Of a stretch of DNA of 64,000 nt, positions 35,896 through 45,548 are shown one piece after another (position 1 is the first letter of the stretch; the number at the start of each line of letters is the position of its first letter). Origin of the DNA: Edaphocola aurantiacus (GTDB taxonomy: Bacteria; Bacteroidota; Bacteroidia; Chitinophagales; Chitinophagaceae); contig NZ_VOSI01000001.1 in the NCBI RefSeq assembly GCF_019797745.1, positions 308,928 to 372,927 on the forward strand. Direction: 5' to 3'. The position numbers and the translations under genes are program-made. The notes under the pieces were generated by a model. The model saw nothing but the letters and a program-made list of their open reading frames with translations. It was not told where the DNA came from and searched no databases.

Positions 35896-36702
35896 ATGCA
35901 ACAATTAATTGAACAAGCATTTGCAGACCGCTCATTACTGCAACAACCAAACTATGAAGAAGCCGTAAGATCTGTAATTGAAGCGGTAGATAAGGGCACC
36001 CTGCGTGTAGCAGAACCAACTGCAGACGGATGGAAAGTGAATGAATGGGTTAAGCAGGCAATCCTGATGTATTTCGGTATCCAGAAAATGAAAACCTGGA
36101 CACTGGAACCATTCGAATTCCATGACAAGATGGAACTGAAGAAAGATTATGCTGCATTGGGCGTACGTGCCGTACCTCATGCAGTGGCACGTTATGGTGC
36201 ATATATTGCTAAGAATGTAGTGTTGATGCCCAGCTATGTAAATATCGGTGCGTTCGTAGACGAAGGTACTATGGTAGATACATGGGCTACTGTGGGTAGC
36301 TGTGCACAGATCGGTAAGAATGTACACCTTTCCGGTGGCGTTGGTATCGGTGGTGTACTGGAGCCATTACAGGCTTCTCCGGTAATTATCGAAGACGGTT
36401 GCTTTATCGGTTCCCGTTGTATCGTTGTAGAAGGAGTACATGTAGAAAAAGAAGCAGTACTGGGCGCCAATGTAGTATTGACCAAAAGTACCAAGATCAT
36501 TGATGTAAGCGGTGCTGAACCGGTAGAATACAGAGGTCGCGTACCGGCCCGCAGCGTGGTGATTCCGGGTAGCTATACCAAATCATTCCCTGCAGGAGAC
36601 TACCAGGTGAGCTGTGCACTGATTATTGGTCAGCGCAAAGAAAGCACCGATCTTAAAACATCACTTAACGATGCACTGAGAGATTTTAATGTAGCGGTAT
36701 AA
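35896..36702 (+). CDS. dapD: Tetrahydrodipicolinate N-succinyltransferase
   Basis: A 268-residue left-handed beta-helix enzyme of the succinylase branch of lysine/diaminopimelate synthesis. The N-terminal helical domain (about 1-95) is followed by hexapeptide repeats (VVLMPSYVNIGAFVDEGTMV, GVGIGGVLEPLQASPVIIED, FIGSRCIVVEGVHVEKEAV). MVDTWATVGSCAQIGKNVH is the DapD substrate signature. The length is close to the usual 270-275. Followed by a long hairpin. Confidence 0.94.
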   Translation: MQQLIEQAFADRSLLQQPNYEEAVRSVIEAVDKGTLRVAEPTADGWKVNEWVKQAILMYFGIQKMKTWTLEPFEFHDKMELKKDYAALGVRAVPHAVARYGAYIAKNVVLMPSYVNIGAFVDEGTMVDTWATVGSCAQIGKNVHLSGGVGIGGVLEPLQASPVIIEDGCFIGSRCIVVEGVHVEKEAVLGANVVLTKSTKIIDVSGAEPVEYRGRVPARSVVIPGSYTKSFPAGDYQVSCALIIGQRKESTDLKTSLNDALRDFNVAV

Positions 36703-36730
36703 ACCGTTTTTGTTACACTTATAAAACCCA

Positions 36731-36784
36731 AGCCTTAGGAAATACGTTGTGCAGACCGTTGGTCTGCCGGATTCCTAAGGCTTT
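36731..36784 (+). terminator. Long hairpin after dapD
   Basis: Outer arms AGCCTTAGGAA/TTCCTAAGGCT (36731-36741 with 36772-36782) and an inner GCAGACC/GGTCTGC stem. It ends nine bases before the next ATG with only a short T run, so it is a terminator or leader structure of the next gene. Confidence 0.6.
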
Positions 36785-36792
36785 GATTATAT

Positions 36793-37503
36793 ATGTTAAA
36801 ATATATTAACAGTATTATAGGCCTGTTGTGCTGCAGCATAACAACGATATGGGCACAGGACTTTAAAGTAACCTGCCCCCGCAACTATGTGGTCGCTACA
36901 ACCGAAAATATTATCCAGACACGGGTAGACAATATTTCCTGTAATAATATACTGGTTCGGACCGACAATGGTAAGCTGAAGAAGATCGGCGACTGTACCT
37001 ACATCCTCATTCCACTGCGCGCCGGTGAGTGTAATATTGCCATCAGCAAAGTTGTGAATGGTAATGTCATTGACCTGGGCACCCGCGCTTTTAAAGTGGT
37101 TAATGAAAAAAATGCAGGGAACATGGCTTCTGAAAAGGGCAATAAAACTGCGAAACAGAAGGATGATGCACCTCCTATTGCCAAACCTAAACTTATGCTG
37201 GCCGGCCTTAAAGGAGGCGACATACGCAAGCTGATCCTGCAAAAACAGAAAGGCCTGAACCTGGAGGAAACCCCGGAGGTTAAAAGCGGCAAGCTGAAGC
37301 TCAGTTCCTATGAAGTGCTGATCCTGGAAAATGATGAGCGCATTTTCAGCAAAAAAATGACAGACCCCGAATTTGATGCAGACATCATTTCTGCATTCAA
37401 ACAGTTAAAACCCGGGTATATGTTATTGTTTATCAATGTTAAATGTCAGTACGATAATAAGACCATAAAGCTTGATGATCTTATCTTTGATCTCAAAAAC
37501 TAG
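36793..37503 (+). CDS. Free-standing GldM C-terminal-like secreted protein
   Basis: 236 residues. A signal peptide (IIGLLCCSITTIWAQ) is followed by an Ig-like segment ending in CTYILIPLRAGECNIAISKVVNG. After a charged linker (about 105-130) comes a domain reading PKLMLAGLKGGDIRKLIL ... SSYEVLIL ... FDADIISAFKQLKPGYMLLF ... IKLDDLIFDL. This order and wording match the last two domains of GldM, the periplasmic rod of the type IX secretion/gliding motor. The membrane helices and first domains of GldM are missing, and gldK, L and N are not adjacent. The role is unknown. Confidence 0.7.
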   Translation: MLKYINSIIGLLCCSITTIWAQDFKVTCPRNYVVATTENIIQTRVDNISCNNILVRTDNGKLKKIGDCTYILIPLRAGECNIAISKVVNGNVIDLGTRAFKVVNEKNAGNMASEKGNKTAKQKDDAPPIAKPKLMLAGLKGGDIRKLILQKQKGLNLEETPEVKSGKLKLSSYEVLILENDERIFSKKMTDPEFDADIISAFKQLKPGYMLLFINVKCQYDNKTIKLDDLIFDLKN

Positions 37504-37512
37504 ACAAATACT

Positions 37513-38685
37513 ATGACGCAAATACTGGAACAGACTTTCCTGGGACTTTCTTTATACGCTTACCTGCGCCTGGTTTTAATCATATTATTTGCCTGGCTGC
37601 TCAAGGGCGTGCTTTCTAAAATACTGGCACGGCTTGCTTATCGTTTATTCCGGAACACTTCGGGAGAACAGTATTATGAGCGTTTTTCCGCGCATATCAA
37701 CAAACCCTTTGGCAACCTGCTGTTTACGATTTTTGCCTATATCGGCATCAATCAGATAGCCCCTTTGCTGGAGCGTGTGTGGCTGTTCAAACGAGGCAGT
37801 GCCACCCTGGCGGCAGATACCAAGAACGTGCTTGCGGTAAAGGCGTTCACCCTGATGGACCTTACTGATCGCATTTTTTTCTTTATCATCATCTTTACGG
37901 CAACCGGCTTGCTGGTTAAAGTGATCAGCTTTATCTTCAGGATGCTGACTGATAAGGCCGTCAAGAATGGTGATCGTGAACGGCAACAATTGCTGCCACT
38001 GCTGAGAGATGTACTGCGCGTAGTGATCTGGGCATTTATGTTCTTCGTCATACTCGGTGTCGTCTTCCAGGTCAATGTGGCGACGCTGATCGCGGGCCTG
38101 GGTATGGGTGGTATTGCAGTTGCCTTTGCACTGAAAGACAGCCTGGAGAACTTATTATCCTCTTTTATGATCCTGCTGGACAAGCCATTTGTGATCGGAG
38201 ACCTGATCAAGATTGATGGTGTGGAGGGTAATGTAGAAAAGATCGGATTCAGGAGTACCCATATCCGCACCCCGGAGAAAACACTGGTTTCTCTACCCAA
38301 CCGTAATCTTATCAGCAACAGCCTGGAAAACTTCTCTGAAAGAGGAGCACGCAGGGTAAGAATGGTAGTGGGTGCCACCTACGGCTTATCTAAAACGCAG
38401 CTGAATACAATTGTAGAGCAGATCTCCAGCCGGATACAGCAACACCCCGATATTGTCGAAAAGCCAAATGTATTTTTAGAAAGCTTCGGCGATTCTGCCA
38501 TCAATATCAGTGTAGCTTATTTTGTAAAAACACAATCTGCTACACCTTTTGATAAGATAAAAGAACAGATCAATTACGAGATTTACGAGATCATGTATCG
38601 CTATGGTGCCGGATTCCCTTATCCGACACAGGCACAGGTCAACACGCAGGAAATCAACAATGTACTGACAGACCAGGCCACATAA
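37513..38685 (+). CDS. MscS-type small mechanosensitive channel
   Basis: 390 residues with about four N-terminal membrane helices. The pore helix TM3 is GLGMGGIAVAFALKDSLENL, followed by FMILLDKPFVIGDLIKIDG, the beta-domain entry, and the family motif EKIGFRSTHIRTPEKTLVSLPN. It releases osmolytes on hypo-osmotic shock. The start lies nine bases after the GldM-like gene, so the two may be co-transcribed. A terminator follows. Confidence 0.92.
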   Translation: MTQILEQTFLGLSLYAYLRLVLIILFAWLLKGVLSKILARLAYRLFRNTSGEQYYERFSAHINKPFGNLLFTIFAYIGINQIAPLLERVWLFKRGSATLAADTKNVLAVKAFTLMDLTDRIFFFIIIFTATGLLVKVISFIFRMLTDKAVKNGDRERQQLLPLLRDVLRVVIWAFMFFVILGVVFQVNVATLIAGLGMGGIAVAFALKDSLENLLSSFMILLDKPFVIGDLIKIDGVEGNVEKIGFRSTHIRTPEKTLVSLPNRNLISNSLENFSERGARRVRMVVGATYGLSKTQLNTIVEQISSRIQQHPDIVEKPNVFLESFGDSAINISVAYFVKTQSATPFDKIKEQINYEIYEIMYRYGAGFPYPTQAQVNTQEINNVLTDQAT

Positions 38686-38710
38686 AGAATCTCTATTTCA
38701 TATTAAGAAC

Positions 38711-38744
38711 AATCAAAACGCTTACCGCAGGTACCGTTTTGATT
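38711..38744 (+). terminator. Terminator after mscS
   Basis: A 10-bp stem AATCAAAACG/CGTTTTGATT with a 14-base loop (which can form a small CC/GG pair), then a T-rich run that overlaps the next promoter. Confidence 0.65.
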
Positions 38745-38747
38745 GTT

Positions 38748-38755
38748 TATTTTTG
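38748..38755 (+). promoter_or_regulatory. -7 box for the MutS2-like gene
   Basis: TATTTTTG fits TAnnTTTG, 78 bases before the ATG at 38834. Confidence 0.45.
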
Positions 38756-38833
38756 CACCATATTATCACATGAAAAGACCGCAAGTATTAACACCATACT
38801 TTGCGGATACCATTTTTATTTAGATTTCATATT

Positions 38834-40960
38834 ATGTTACAGTTTTATCCGGAACAGGCTTTAGAGCGATTGGAATTCGAAAAAATAAGACAACTGCTTT
38901 TAGCAAAATGCAGAACTAATTATGCGAAGCAAGCAGCACTGAATATAAAGTTTCACACCAAGAAGGAGTACCTCGAAGAGGCCCTGCAACAGGTGTATGA
39001 ATATAAACAAACGCTGGGCGGCAGCGATTATTTCCCTAATGATTTCACTAAGGATATTACCGGTGAACTCAAACTCCTGCGCGTACCCGGCGCGGTACTG
39101 AAAGGAGAAGATTTTCTGTCAATCAATAAACTGACGCTTACCGTAAGAGATATACTCCTGTGGCTAAAGCGCCAGAACAACCTCTACCCCAGCCTGGAAG
39201 AGATTGCCATTGCAGTTACCTATCAGAAAGAAATTCCGAAGATCATTAATGAAATGATCGACGATGCAGGTGTAGTAAGAGATTCCGCCTCTACAGAACT
39301 GATGCGCCTGCGTCATGATATTGAAAAGAAAAGACAGCAACTGCGTAAAGTATTTGAGGGCATCCTGCGTAAACTGAACAAACAGGGTTACCTGGCCGAT
39401 ATTTCAGAGAGCTTTATGAACGGTCGCAGAACCGTAGCCGTTGTGGCGGAGCAAAAGCGTATTGTAAAAGGGATCATGCATGGTGAAAGTGAATCGGGCA
39501 AGACCGTATTTATTGAACCGGAAGAGACCATCGAACTGAATAATGATATTTCCAGTCTGGAAAGAGAAGAAGGTCGTGAGGTCTACCGCATCCTTAAAGA
39601 CCTGACTGCATCATTGCAGGTTTACCATCCTAACCTGGAGTCTTATCTTAAATTATGTGGTGTGTATGACTTTATCCGTGCCAAGGCTTTGCTGGCGCAC
39701 GATATGAATGCCCATATGCCAAGGCTGAGTTCCAATCCCGGTACACACCTGATCAAAGCATACCACCCCCTGCTGCTCTTACACAATAAGACGCTGGGTA
39801 AACCTACATATCCGCTCACCATCTCTATGGATAAGGACAACCGCATCCTGGTGATCAGTGGTCCGAATGCAGGCGGTAAAACGGTATCGATGAAAACGAT
39901 CGGCCTGTTGCAAACCATGTGTCAGGCGGGCTTACTGATTCCGGCAGATGACACTTCCGAGATCGGTATTTTCAAACAAATCATGATCCATATCGGGGAT
40001 ACCCAAAGTATCGAGAATGAACTGAGTACCTACAGTGCCCATCTGAGGGATATGAAATATTTCCTGGAACAGGCCAATGGCAAGACCCTGTTCTTCGTAG
40101 ATGAGCTGGGTAGCGGTTCTGATCCTAATCTCGGTGGAGCATTTGCCGAAGCGATCGTGGAGCAGCTGGCCAATAAAAAAGCCATGGGTATCATTACCAC
40201 CCACTACCTCAACCTGAAGGTAATGGCGGGTAAAGTACCTGGTATTTTTAATGGTGCCATGGCTTTTGATGAAGAAAAACTATTACCCTTGTACCAACTG
40301 GTACTGGGCAAACCGGGTAGTTCTTACACCTTCTCCATAGCACAACGCAGCGGCCTGCCGGAGCATGTGATCAACCGGGCCCGTCAGATCACAGACAAGG
40401 GCCACTTTAAGCTGGACAAGATGCTGCACCAGACGGAACAGCAATCGGTGCGCATGACCAGTAAGGAGCGACACCTGGACCAGCTGGTAAAGGAAAATGA
40501 GAAATTGAAATCTAAATACGAAGAGCTGATCGATAAGGAGCGCCTGGAGCAACACTATCAGACGCTGAAATTGCAGAACAAGATCAAGAAGGAAGAACTG
40601 GATTACCTGCGGGATATGGAACGTAAGTTCAAACAGATTGTGTTTGACTGGAAGCGTACCGACAACAAGCAGGAGGTCATTGAATCTGCCGAAAAAATAC
40701 TCTTTAAGAAAAAGCATATAATCCAGAACCAGGCTGCAGCCACCAAAGCAGATAAGAACTATGTGATCACCGCGAAGCAACCGGAGGTAGGTGACCTGAT
40801 GCGGAATAAAGATAATCACCAGATCGGACGCCTGGTAGAAGTGAAAGGTAAAAAGGCGATTGTCCGTATCGGTCATATGCCCTTTACCATAACAATGGAT
40901 GAATGGATTACGGTAGAAGCTAAAAAGCCTCAACCCCGTAAAAAGAAGACAGAAGAATAA
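38834..40960 (+). CDS. MutS2-like ATPase lacking the Smr domain
   Basis: 708 residues of the MutS2 branch. It has the N-terminal helical core, the clamp/lever regions, and an ABC-type ATPase with Walker A SGPNAGGKTVSMKT and Walker B FFVDELGSGSDPNLGGAFAE plus the H-loop ITTHYLNLK. A coiled coil (about 520-600) and a KOW-like segment (GDLMRNKDNHQIGRLVEVKG) follow. The protein ends in a basic tail (KKPQPRKKKTEE). The C-terminal Smr endonuclease domain of canonical MutS2 is absent. MutS2 proteins act in ribosome rescue or suppress recombination. ATG 38834 is chosen over TTG 38801. Confidence 0.9.
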   Translation: MLQFYPEQALERLEFEKIRQLLLAKCRTNYAKQAALNIKFHTKKEYLEEALQQVYEYKQTLGGSDYFPNDFTKDITGELKLLRVPGAVLKGEDFLSINKLTLTVRDILLWLKRQNNLYPSLEEIAIAVTYQKEIPKIINEMIDDAGVVRDSASTELMRLRHDIEKKRQQLRKVFEGILRKLNKQGYLADISESFMNGRRTVAVVAEQKRIVKGIMHGESESGKTVFIEPEETIELNNDISSLEREEGREVYRILKDLTASLQVYHPNLESYLKLCGVYDFIRAKALLAHDMNAHMPRLSSNPGTHLIKAYHPLLLLHNKTLGKPTYPLTISMDKDNRILVISGPNAGGKTVSMKTIGLLQTMCQAGLLIPADDTSEIGIFKQIMIHIGDTQSIENELSTYSAHLRDMKYFLEQANGKTLFFVDELGSGSDPNLGGAFAEAIVEQLANKKAMGIITTHYLNLKVMAGKVPGIFNGAMAFDEEKLLPLYQLVLGKPGSSYTFSIAQRSGLPEHVINRARQITDKGHFKLDKMLHQTEQQSVRMTSKERHLDQLVKENEKLKSKYEELIDKERLEQHYQTLKLQNKIKKEELDYLRDMERKFKQIVFDWKRTDNKQEVIESAEKILFKKKHIIQNQAAATKADKNYVITAKQPEVGDLMRNKDNHQIGRLVEVKGKKAIVRIGHMPFTITMDEWITVEAKKPQPRKKKTEE

Positions 40961-40990
40961 ACCGGCACTGAATATCCGTCAAATAAGACG

Positions 40991-40998
40991 TACCTTTG
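40991..40998 (+). promoter_or_regulatory. -7 box for rnpB
   Basis: TACCTTTG, placed so that transcription would start within a few bases of the P1 helix of RNase P RNA. Confidence 0.7.
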
Positions 40999-41003
40999 CC
41001 TCG

Positions 41004-41363
41004 ACTACAAATCCGCGCTATCGCTGGGGCTCAATGCCCGAGAGGAAAGTCCGGACAGCATAGTGCAATGCACCACCTAACGGGTGGGTATGCGGTAACG
41101 CATAACAGCAAGTGCCACAGAAAATAACCGCCCTGCAAAGGGTAAGGGTGAAAATGTGCGGTAAGAGCGCACGGTAAGAGCAGGCAACTGTCTTTACGGG
41201 TAAACCTTGCGTGCTGAAATGCCCAATAGGCAAGCGATTAAGGGCGGCACGTCCGATGCTTGCGGGTAGGCAGATACAGTTGTACAGTGATGTACCGCGT
41301 AGATAAATGATAGCGGCACTCCGGCAACGGAGGGTACAAAATCCGGCTTACAGGGTTTGTAGT
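41004..41363 (+). ncRNA. rnpB: RNase P RNA, bacterial class A
   Basis: The catalytic RNA of RNase P, which trims tRNA 5' ends. All universal blocks are present in order: GAGGAAAGTCCGGACA (CR-I), ACAGAAAATAACCGCC, GGTAAGGGTGAAA, the P11/P12 region GTGCGGTAAGAGCGCAC, AGATAAATGAT and the 3' block ACAAAATCCGGCTTACAG. The ends ACTACAAATCC and GGGTTTGTAGT pair to form P1. Size (about 360 nt) and architecture fit type A. Own promoter and terminator. Open frames overlapping it are not genes. Confidence 0.95.
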
Positions 41364-41379
41364 TTAATATGATCAATAC

Positions 41380-41410
41380 AGCGACTGACCAGCATGGTTA
41401 GTCGCTTTTT
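41380..41410 (+). terminator. Terminator after rnpB
   Basis: A 12-bp stem (41380-41391 with 41395-41406, one G-T pair), loop GCA, then TTTTT. Confidence 0.85.
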
Positions 41411-41557
41411 CTGTACTGGAACCCCATATGCAATGCTCCATTGGGATTAGCATTAGAGTATGTTCATAAAATAATAACAGAGTCTTAGGCTTCAATCTAT
41501 TGACAAACAATGTTTATTGCCGTATTTTAGCTAGTAACATTACGGAAACATACATTA

Positions 41558-42625
41558 ATGACCATATTGCGGAAACATAAAAGAGGACTGATCTTATTCC
41601 TGGCACTTGCGATCTACCTGATCACAGCGCTATGGCTGCAGTCTTCTTATGGCATGCCTTACTATGTACCTTATATATACCTGCCTTTACAAAATATACG
41701 CAGCCACATCCTGCAGTATCTGCCCTTTAGCTTAGGAGACCTTATCTATATCGGTTTATTGATCTGGCTGCTGATTTCTTTGTTCCGCTTTGTACGGAAT
41801 ATTATACTCAGCCATCGTTTAGGCAAGCATATTGTCGGCAACCAGCTATTACGTTTTGCGGCAACCCTTGTGTTTCTCTACGCCAGCTTTATCATACTAT
41901 GGGGTGCCAATTATAAACGGGAGCCCCTGATACCGGAAAGCCGCAGCACCCTGGATACGGCTACCCTTATTGCCCTCAATGATACACTTGTGGCAGAGAT
42001 TAATCGACTGCCCAATACGGACAATCCGCTTAACCTTGCGCAGCTCAACAAGCGTATCAATATCGACTATCAGAATATGTTTGGCCCTAAGGTGCCCCTC
42101 TTAAATGTAAAGCCTACGCTTTTTGGCAGCAGCCTGCATTATTTCGGCATACAGGGATATTATAATCCACTGACGGGAGAAGGCCAGTTTGCCACTTCCC
42201 TGCCCGCGTTTATGTGGGGCTTCGTGGTCGCGCACGAAATGGCCCACCAGGCGGGTATTGCTTCTGAAGGAGATGCCAATTTTATTGCCTACATGATCTG
42301 CGTGCAGGATAGTATGCCCGGGATGCAATACTCGGGGTACCTGAACCTGTTTCTGTATGCCAACAGGGAGCTGTTTGAAATCGACTCCACCATAGGTAAG
42401 GCAAAATACGAAGCCCTCAATGCCACGGTGCAGAATGATATCGAAAACCTGAAAAAGCTCAGAAAACAATACAAAAGCAGCTTCCGGGGATTATCTATAG
42501 ATCTATACCACTGGTACCTTCAGAACCGCGGCCTGAAACAGGGCATTGGCAGCTACCGTCTTATCTCCAAAAAAGTATATGAATGGGAACGGGACGGAAA
42601 GCCTAAAATTCTTTTATACCCTTAA
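41558..42625 (+). CDS. DUF3810-type membrane protein with HExxH motif
   Basis: 355 residues. Three N-terminal membrane helices (about 10-30, 55-80, 95-125) are followed by a domain with the zinc-protease-like motif VVAHEMAHQAGIASEGDANF (HExxH plus a downstream glutamate). The arrangement fits DUF3810, a Bacteroidota family thought to be membrane metalloproteases; activity has not been shown to my knowledge. Monocistronic, with a bidirectional terminator after it. Confidence 0.8.
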   Translation: MTILRKHKRGLILFLALAIYLITALWLQSSYGMPYYVPYIYLPLQNIRSHILQYLPFSLGDLIYIGLLIWLLISLFRFVRNIILSHRLGKHIVGNQLLRFAATLVFLYASFIILWGANYKREPLIPESRSTLDTATLIALNDTLVAEINRLPNTDNPLNLAQLNKRINIDYQNMFGPKVPLLNVKPTLFGSSLHYFGIQGYYNPLTGEGQFATSLPAFMWGFVVAHEMAHQAGIASEGDANFIAYMICVQDSMPGMQYSGYLNLFLYANRELFEIDSTIGKAKYEALNATVQNDIENLKKLRKQYKSSFRGLSIDLYHWYLQNRGLKQGIGSYRLISKKVYEWERDGKPKILLYP

Positions 42626-42638
42626 AGATATTTGCAAT

Positions 42639-42670
42639 AAAAAACACCTGCCATCCGGCAGGTGTTTTTT
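42639..42670. terminator. Bidirectional terminator
   Basis: A 14-bp stem AAAAAACACCTGCC/GGCAGGTGTTTTTT with loop ATCC between convergent genes. Confidence 0.88.
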
Positions 42671-42673
42671 ATG

Positions 42674-45241
42674 TTATTTGCTTACTGTAATATGCCTTAC
42701 TATAATGCCTTTATTCGTTTCTATTTTGATGAAGTAATTTCCTGCCGCTATATTATGAAGTTGCAGCTCCAGATATGACCGGGCCATTCCATCATACTCA
42801 GCTACCATTCTGCCAAAGGCATCGGTAAGCGATATTTTTTGCAGGAGCACTGTTTTTTCTACTGCTTTAATTGTCAGTTGATCCTTAGCCGGCACAGGAT
42901 ACACTGTAATAGCAGTCTCTTTCATATGCACCTGATGTATACCTGTAGGGTTCAGGTCAATACTGATGTTACGGACCTTTTCAATGGTATCACAGGCATT
43001 CCGGACACGCAGTGTAACCGTATAATTACCGCTCGCAGTATAAATATGGCTCGGATTCATTTCGGTTGACGTATTGCCGTCACCAAAATTCCAGAGATAG
43101 TGCTGCACAGCAGCAGGACTATTGGGTTCAAAATCTACCCTACCCGGAGTAAGCTCAAATACCTTAACATAATTGATCCCAGTCAGGGCTAGCGTACCAT
43201 ATTCTGTAACGGTGATGGCGCCATATCCGAAGCAGGCATGCTGGTCGGTAACCATTACAGTATAATTACCCGGCTGGTCTACCTGTATGGTCTGGGCGGT
43301 AGCACCGGTGTTCCATTGGTACGTACAACCCGTATTGGCCGCATCTAAGCTAATGCTGGCATCCTGGCATATGATTGTGTCTGCGCCCAGATTAACGACT
43401 ACAGGTGCATAGTACAGTACATAAATACTGTCTTTACCAGTACAGGTGAGGCTATTGGTAACTGTTACCTTATATAAACCACCTGCTGTCACATTTAAGA
43501 TTTGACTAGTGGCACCAGTATTCCAGAGGAAGGTTGCTCCGGCATTACCGGCATCCAGCACGGCAGTATGGCCGGCACATATCTTTACCGTATCCGCAAG
43601 ATTAACTACCGGAGCGGGTGCAGTACTGACTACAATGGTATCTTTATTCTGGCAGATCCCGTCATTAACGGTCAGTATATATGAACCCGGTGTATTGACA
43701 GAAATGGACGGGGTTTGCGCGGCTGTACTCCACAGATAAGTAACATTGGGCGTGGTAGAGGTTCCGTTTAAGGGAGTATTGACGCCGGGACATATTTGTT
43801 TGTCCGGCCCTAAATTTACCTGAGGCAGCGGACGTACTGTCGCGGTCACCAGTGTACGGCCGCTTTCACAACCACTGGCATTAACAGTGCTCACATAGTA
43901 AGGAGTCGTTGCTGCTATAACAGATGTTGTAAAAGGACTGCCGGTAAACAAGGCGCTGCCCCCGGTCGCTGCCGCATACCATTTAACCGAAGTACCAGTT
44001 CCCGTTGCCTTCAGCACTACCGTACCGCTTCCGCAACGGAAACTATCTGTTGTCGTTGTAATAGTGGGCATAATGCACGATGTCGTAAAAGAGATGGTCT
44101 GCCAGGCAGAAAAGCTACTGCCGCAAGCAGCCCTTACGTGCATATAATATGTCGTAACCGGGTTCAGCCCGGAAGCATTGTAAAAGGTATCTGTTGTAGC
44201 GATACCCGCACCTGCCGGGGCTGCCAGGGTCTGATCCAGTACATACTGGTATCCGGCAACATTTGGTGTAGTAGACCATTTAAGGTTTGCAGTGGCACTG
44301 GTAATATTATTAGCCGACAGGTTATTTACCGTAGCCACGCCGATCGTCAGGTTAATGGTAATGATAGAATCACAACCATTGCTGCTGCTCAGCGTATCCT
44401 GATAGGTCCCGCTGGTGGTATAGACTTTATTACCGGGGCTGGTATAAGCTCCGCAAGCCACAGGGCTGATGGTCGCACCGGCGATAAATCCTGAATTACT
44501 GATGGCCACACCGGTTACCCAGTTGGAGCTTGCCCCGGTCAGTGCAAACCCGGTCAGCGTACCACTATAGGTAGCGTTTGCTGTGTTAATCGCATTGGTC
44601 AGGCCGGCATTGGCTCCGGAAGCGGTACCCTGATTGAACCGGTAGAAAGTGATCAGGGTAGCTGGAATAGTACAATAGCTGATACTTTTATCGGACAATA
44701 TCTGAGCAGCAGTGCGCTCGGTGTTCCACACCCTAACCTCATCCATTGATCCTTCAAAGAAACTAAGCCCGTCTATACGGCTGCCCATACGGATATTACC
44801 CGTAGCAGTGTTTACCGAAGTCAGATCGCCCTGCGCATCCAGCACCCCGTCTACATATAATTTAGCTTTTGTGCCGGCAGCATTGGCATTATTAAAGGTA
44901 ACGGCTACATGATGCCAGTTGTTATCCGTAACGTCTACCAGACCCGTGACCCCACTCCCAGCAACCTCAATCCGTAAATTTTGTCCGTTAATCACATTCA
45001 GGGTGAAGCGGGCACCGGTTGCCGTACTACCCATATCTACGATTACCTTCTGTGTGGTGGAGGTAGTGGAGGGAATTTTAATCCAGGCCTCTATACTCCG
45101 GGAAGCACTACCCGATATAGATGGCTGGTTAGTCTGGATGTAATCATTGGTGCCGTCAAAATGTAATGCATTCTGGGAAGAAACCATTCCCGTCTGTAGT
45201 AAAAGCCCCAGAAAGAACAGGGCGAATAAACGTGTAATCAT
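42674..45241 (-). CDS. T9SS-exported LamG/FN3/PKD cell-surface protein
   Basis: An 855-residue secreted modular protein. After the signal peptide (ALFFLGLLLQTGMVSSQ) comes a LamG/concanavalin-like domain (about 25-200: FDGTNDYIQTNQPSISGSA ... GSMDEVRVWNTERTAAQIL). A fibronectin-III-like module follows (about 300-390), then Ig-like repeats (LGPDKQICPG, LADTVKICAG, LGADTIICQD) and a PKD domain (HYLWNFGDGNTSTEMNPSHIY). The last 80 residues (YPVPAKDQLTIKA ... GNYFIKIETNKGIIVRHITV) are a type A T9SS sorting domain. Probably an adhesin; no catalytic motif is visible. Confidence 0.9.
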   Translation of the reverse strand: MITRLFALFFLGLLLQTGMVSSQNALHFDGTNDYIQTNQPSISGSASRSIEAWIKIPSTTSTTQKVIVDMGSTATGARFTLNVINGQNLRIEVAGSGVTGLVDVTDNNWHHVAVTFNNANAAGTKAKLYVDGVLDAQGDLTSVNTATGNIRMGSRIDGLSFFEGSMDEVRVWNTERTAAQILSDKSISYCTIPATLITFYRFNQGTASGANAGLTNAINTANATYSGTLTGFALTGASSNWVTGVAISNSGFIAGATISPVACGAYTSPGNKVYTTSGTYQDTLSSSNGCDSIITINLTIGVATVNNLSANNITSATANLKWSTTPNVAGYQYVLDQTLAAPAGAGIATTDTFYNASGLNPVTTYYMHVRAACGSSFSAWQTISFTTSCIMPTITTTTDSFRCGSGTVVLKATGTGTSVKWYAAATGGSALFTGSPFTTSVIAATTPYYVSTVNASGCESGRTLVTATVRPLPQVNLGPDKQICPGVNTPLNGTSTTPNVTYLWSTAAQTPSISVNTPGSYILTVNDGICQNKDTIVVSTAPAPVVNLADTVKICAGHTAVLDAGNAGATFLWNTGATSQILNVTAGGLYKVTVTNSLTCTGKDSIYVLYYAPVVVNLGADTIICQDASISLDAANTGCTYQWNTGATAQTIQVDQPGNYTVMVTDQHACFGYGAITVTEYGTLALTGINYVKVFELTPGRVDFEPNSPAAVQHYLWNFGDGNTSTEMNPSHIYTASGNYTVTLRVRNACDTIEKVRNISIDLNPTGIHQVHMKETAITVYPVPAKDQLTIKAVEKTVLLQKISLTDAFGRMVAEYDGMARSYLELQLHNIAAGNYFIKIETNKGIIVRHITVSK

Positions 45242-45493
45242 GGCATTTTTTCAGCTAAAATAATATGCTGATCTCTAAATTCTAAACCCTCAGAACGCAT
45301 ATGGGTATTGATTTACATGCCCGCAAAACATCAAGAAACAAACCATACATATAAATCATTTAATATAAATAAGCTATGATAAAAAAATGGAATCGGTAAG
45401 CGAAAAAATATTTTTGTTTTTTTTTGAAAAAATTCCGGACTGAGGCAATTCCAGGGATATCCTCATCGTACATCGCTTAATTACCTGAAAACA

Positions 45494-45529
45494 ATAAGCC
45501 CATGGTGCCTTGCTGCACCATGGGCTTAT
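45494..45529 (-). terminator. Terminator after small lipoprotein gene
   Basis: A 15-bp perfect stem (45494-45508 with 45515-45529), followed on the minus strand by TTGTTTTC. The stretch from here back to 45242 is AT-rich and holds no recognised gene. Confidence 0.7.
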
Positions 45530-45548
45530 GTCCACTACTTGTTTTGTT

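Noticed and set aside
41018-41376. Open frames on the minus strand over 41.0-41.4 kb
   Set aside because: They lie within RNase P RNA, whose conserved blocks explain the sequence.
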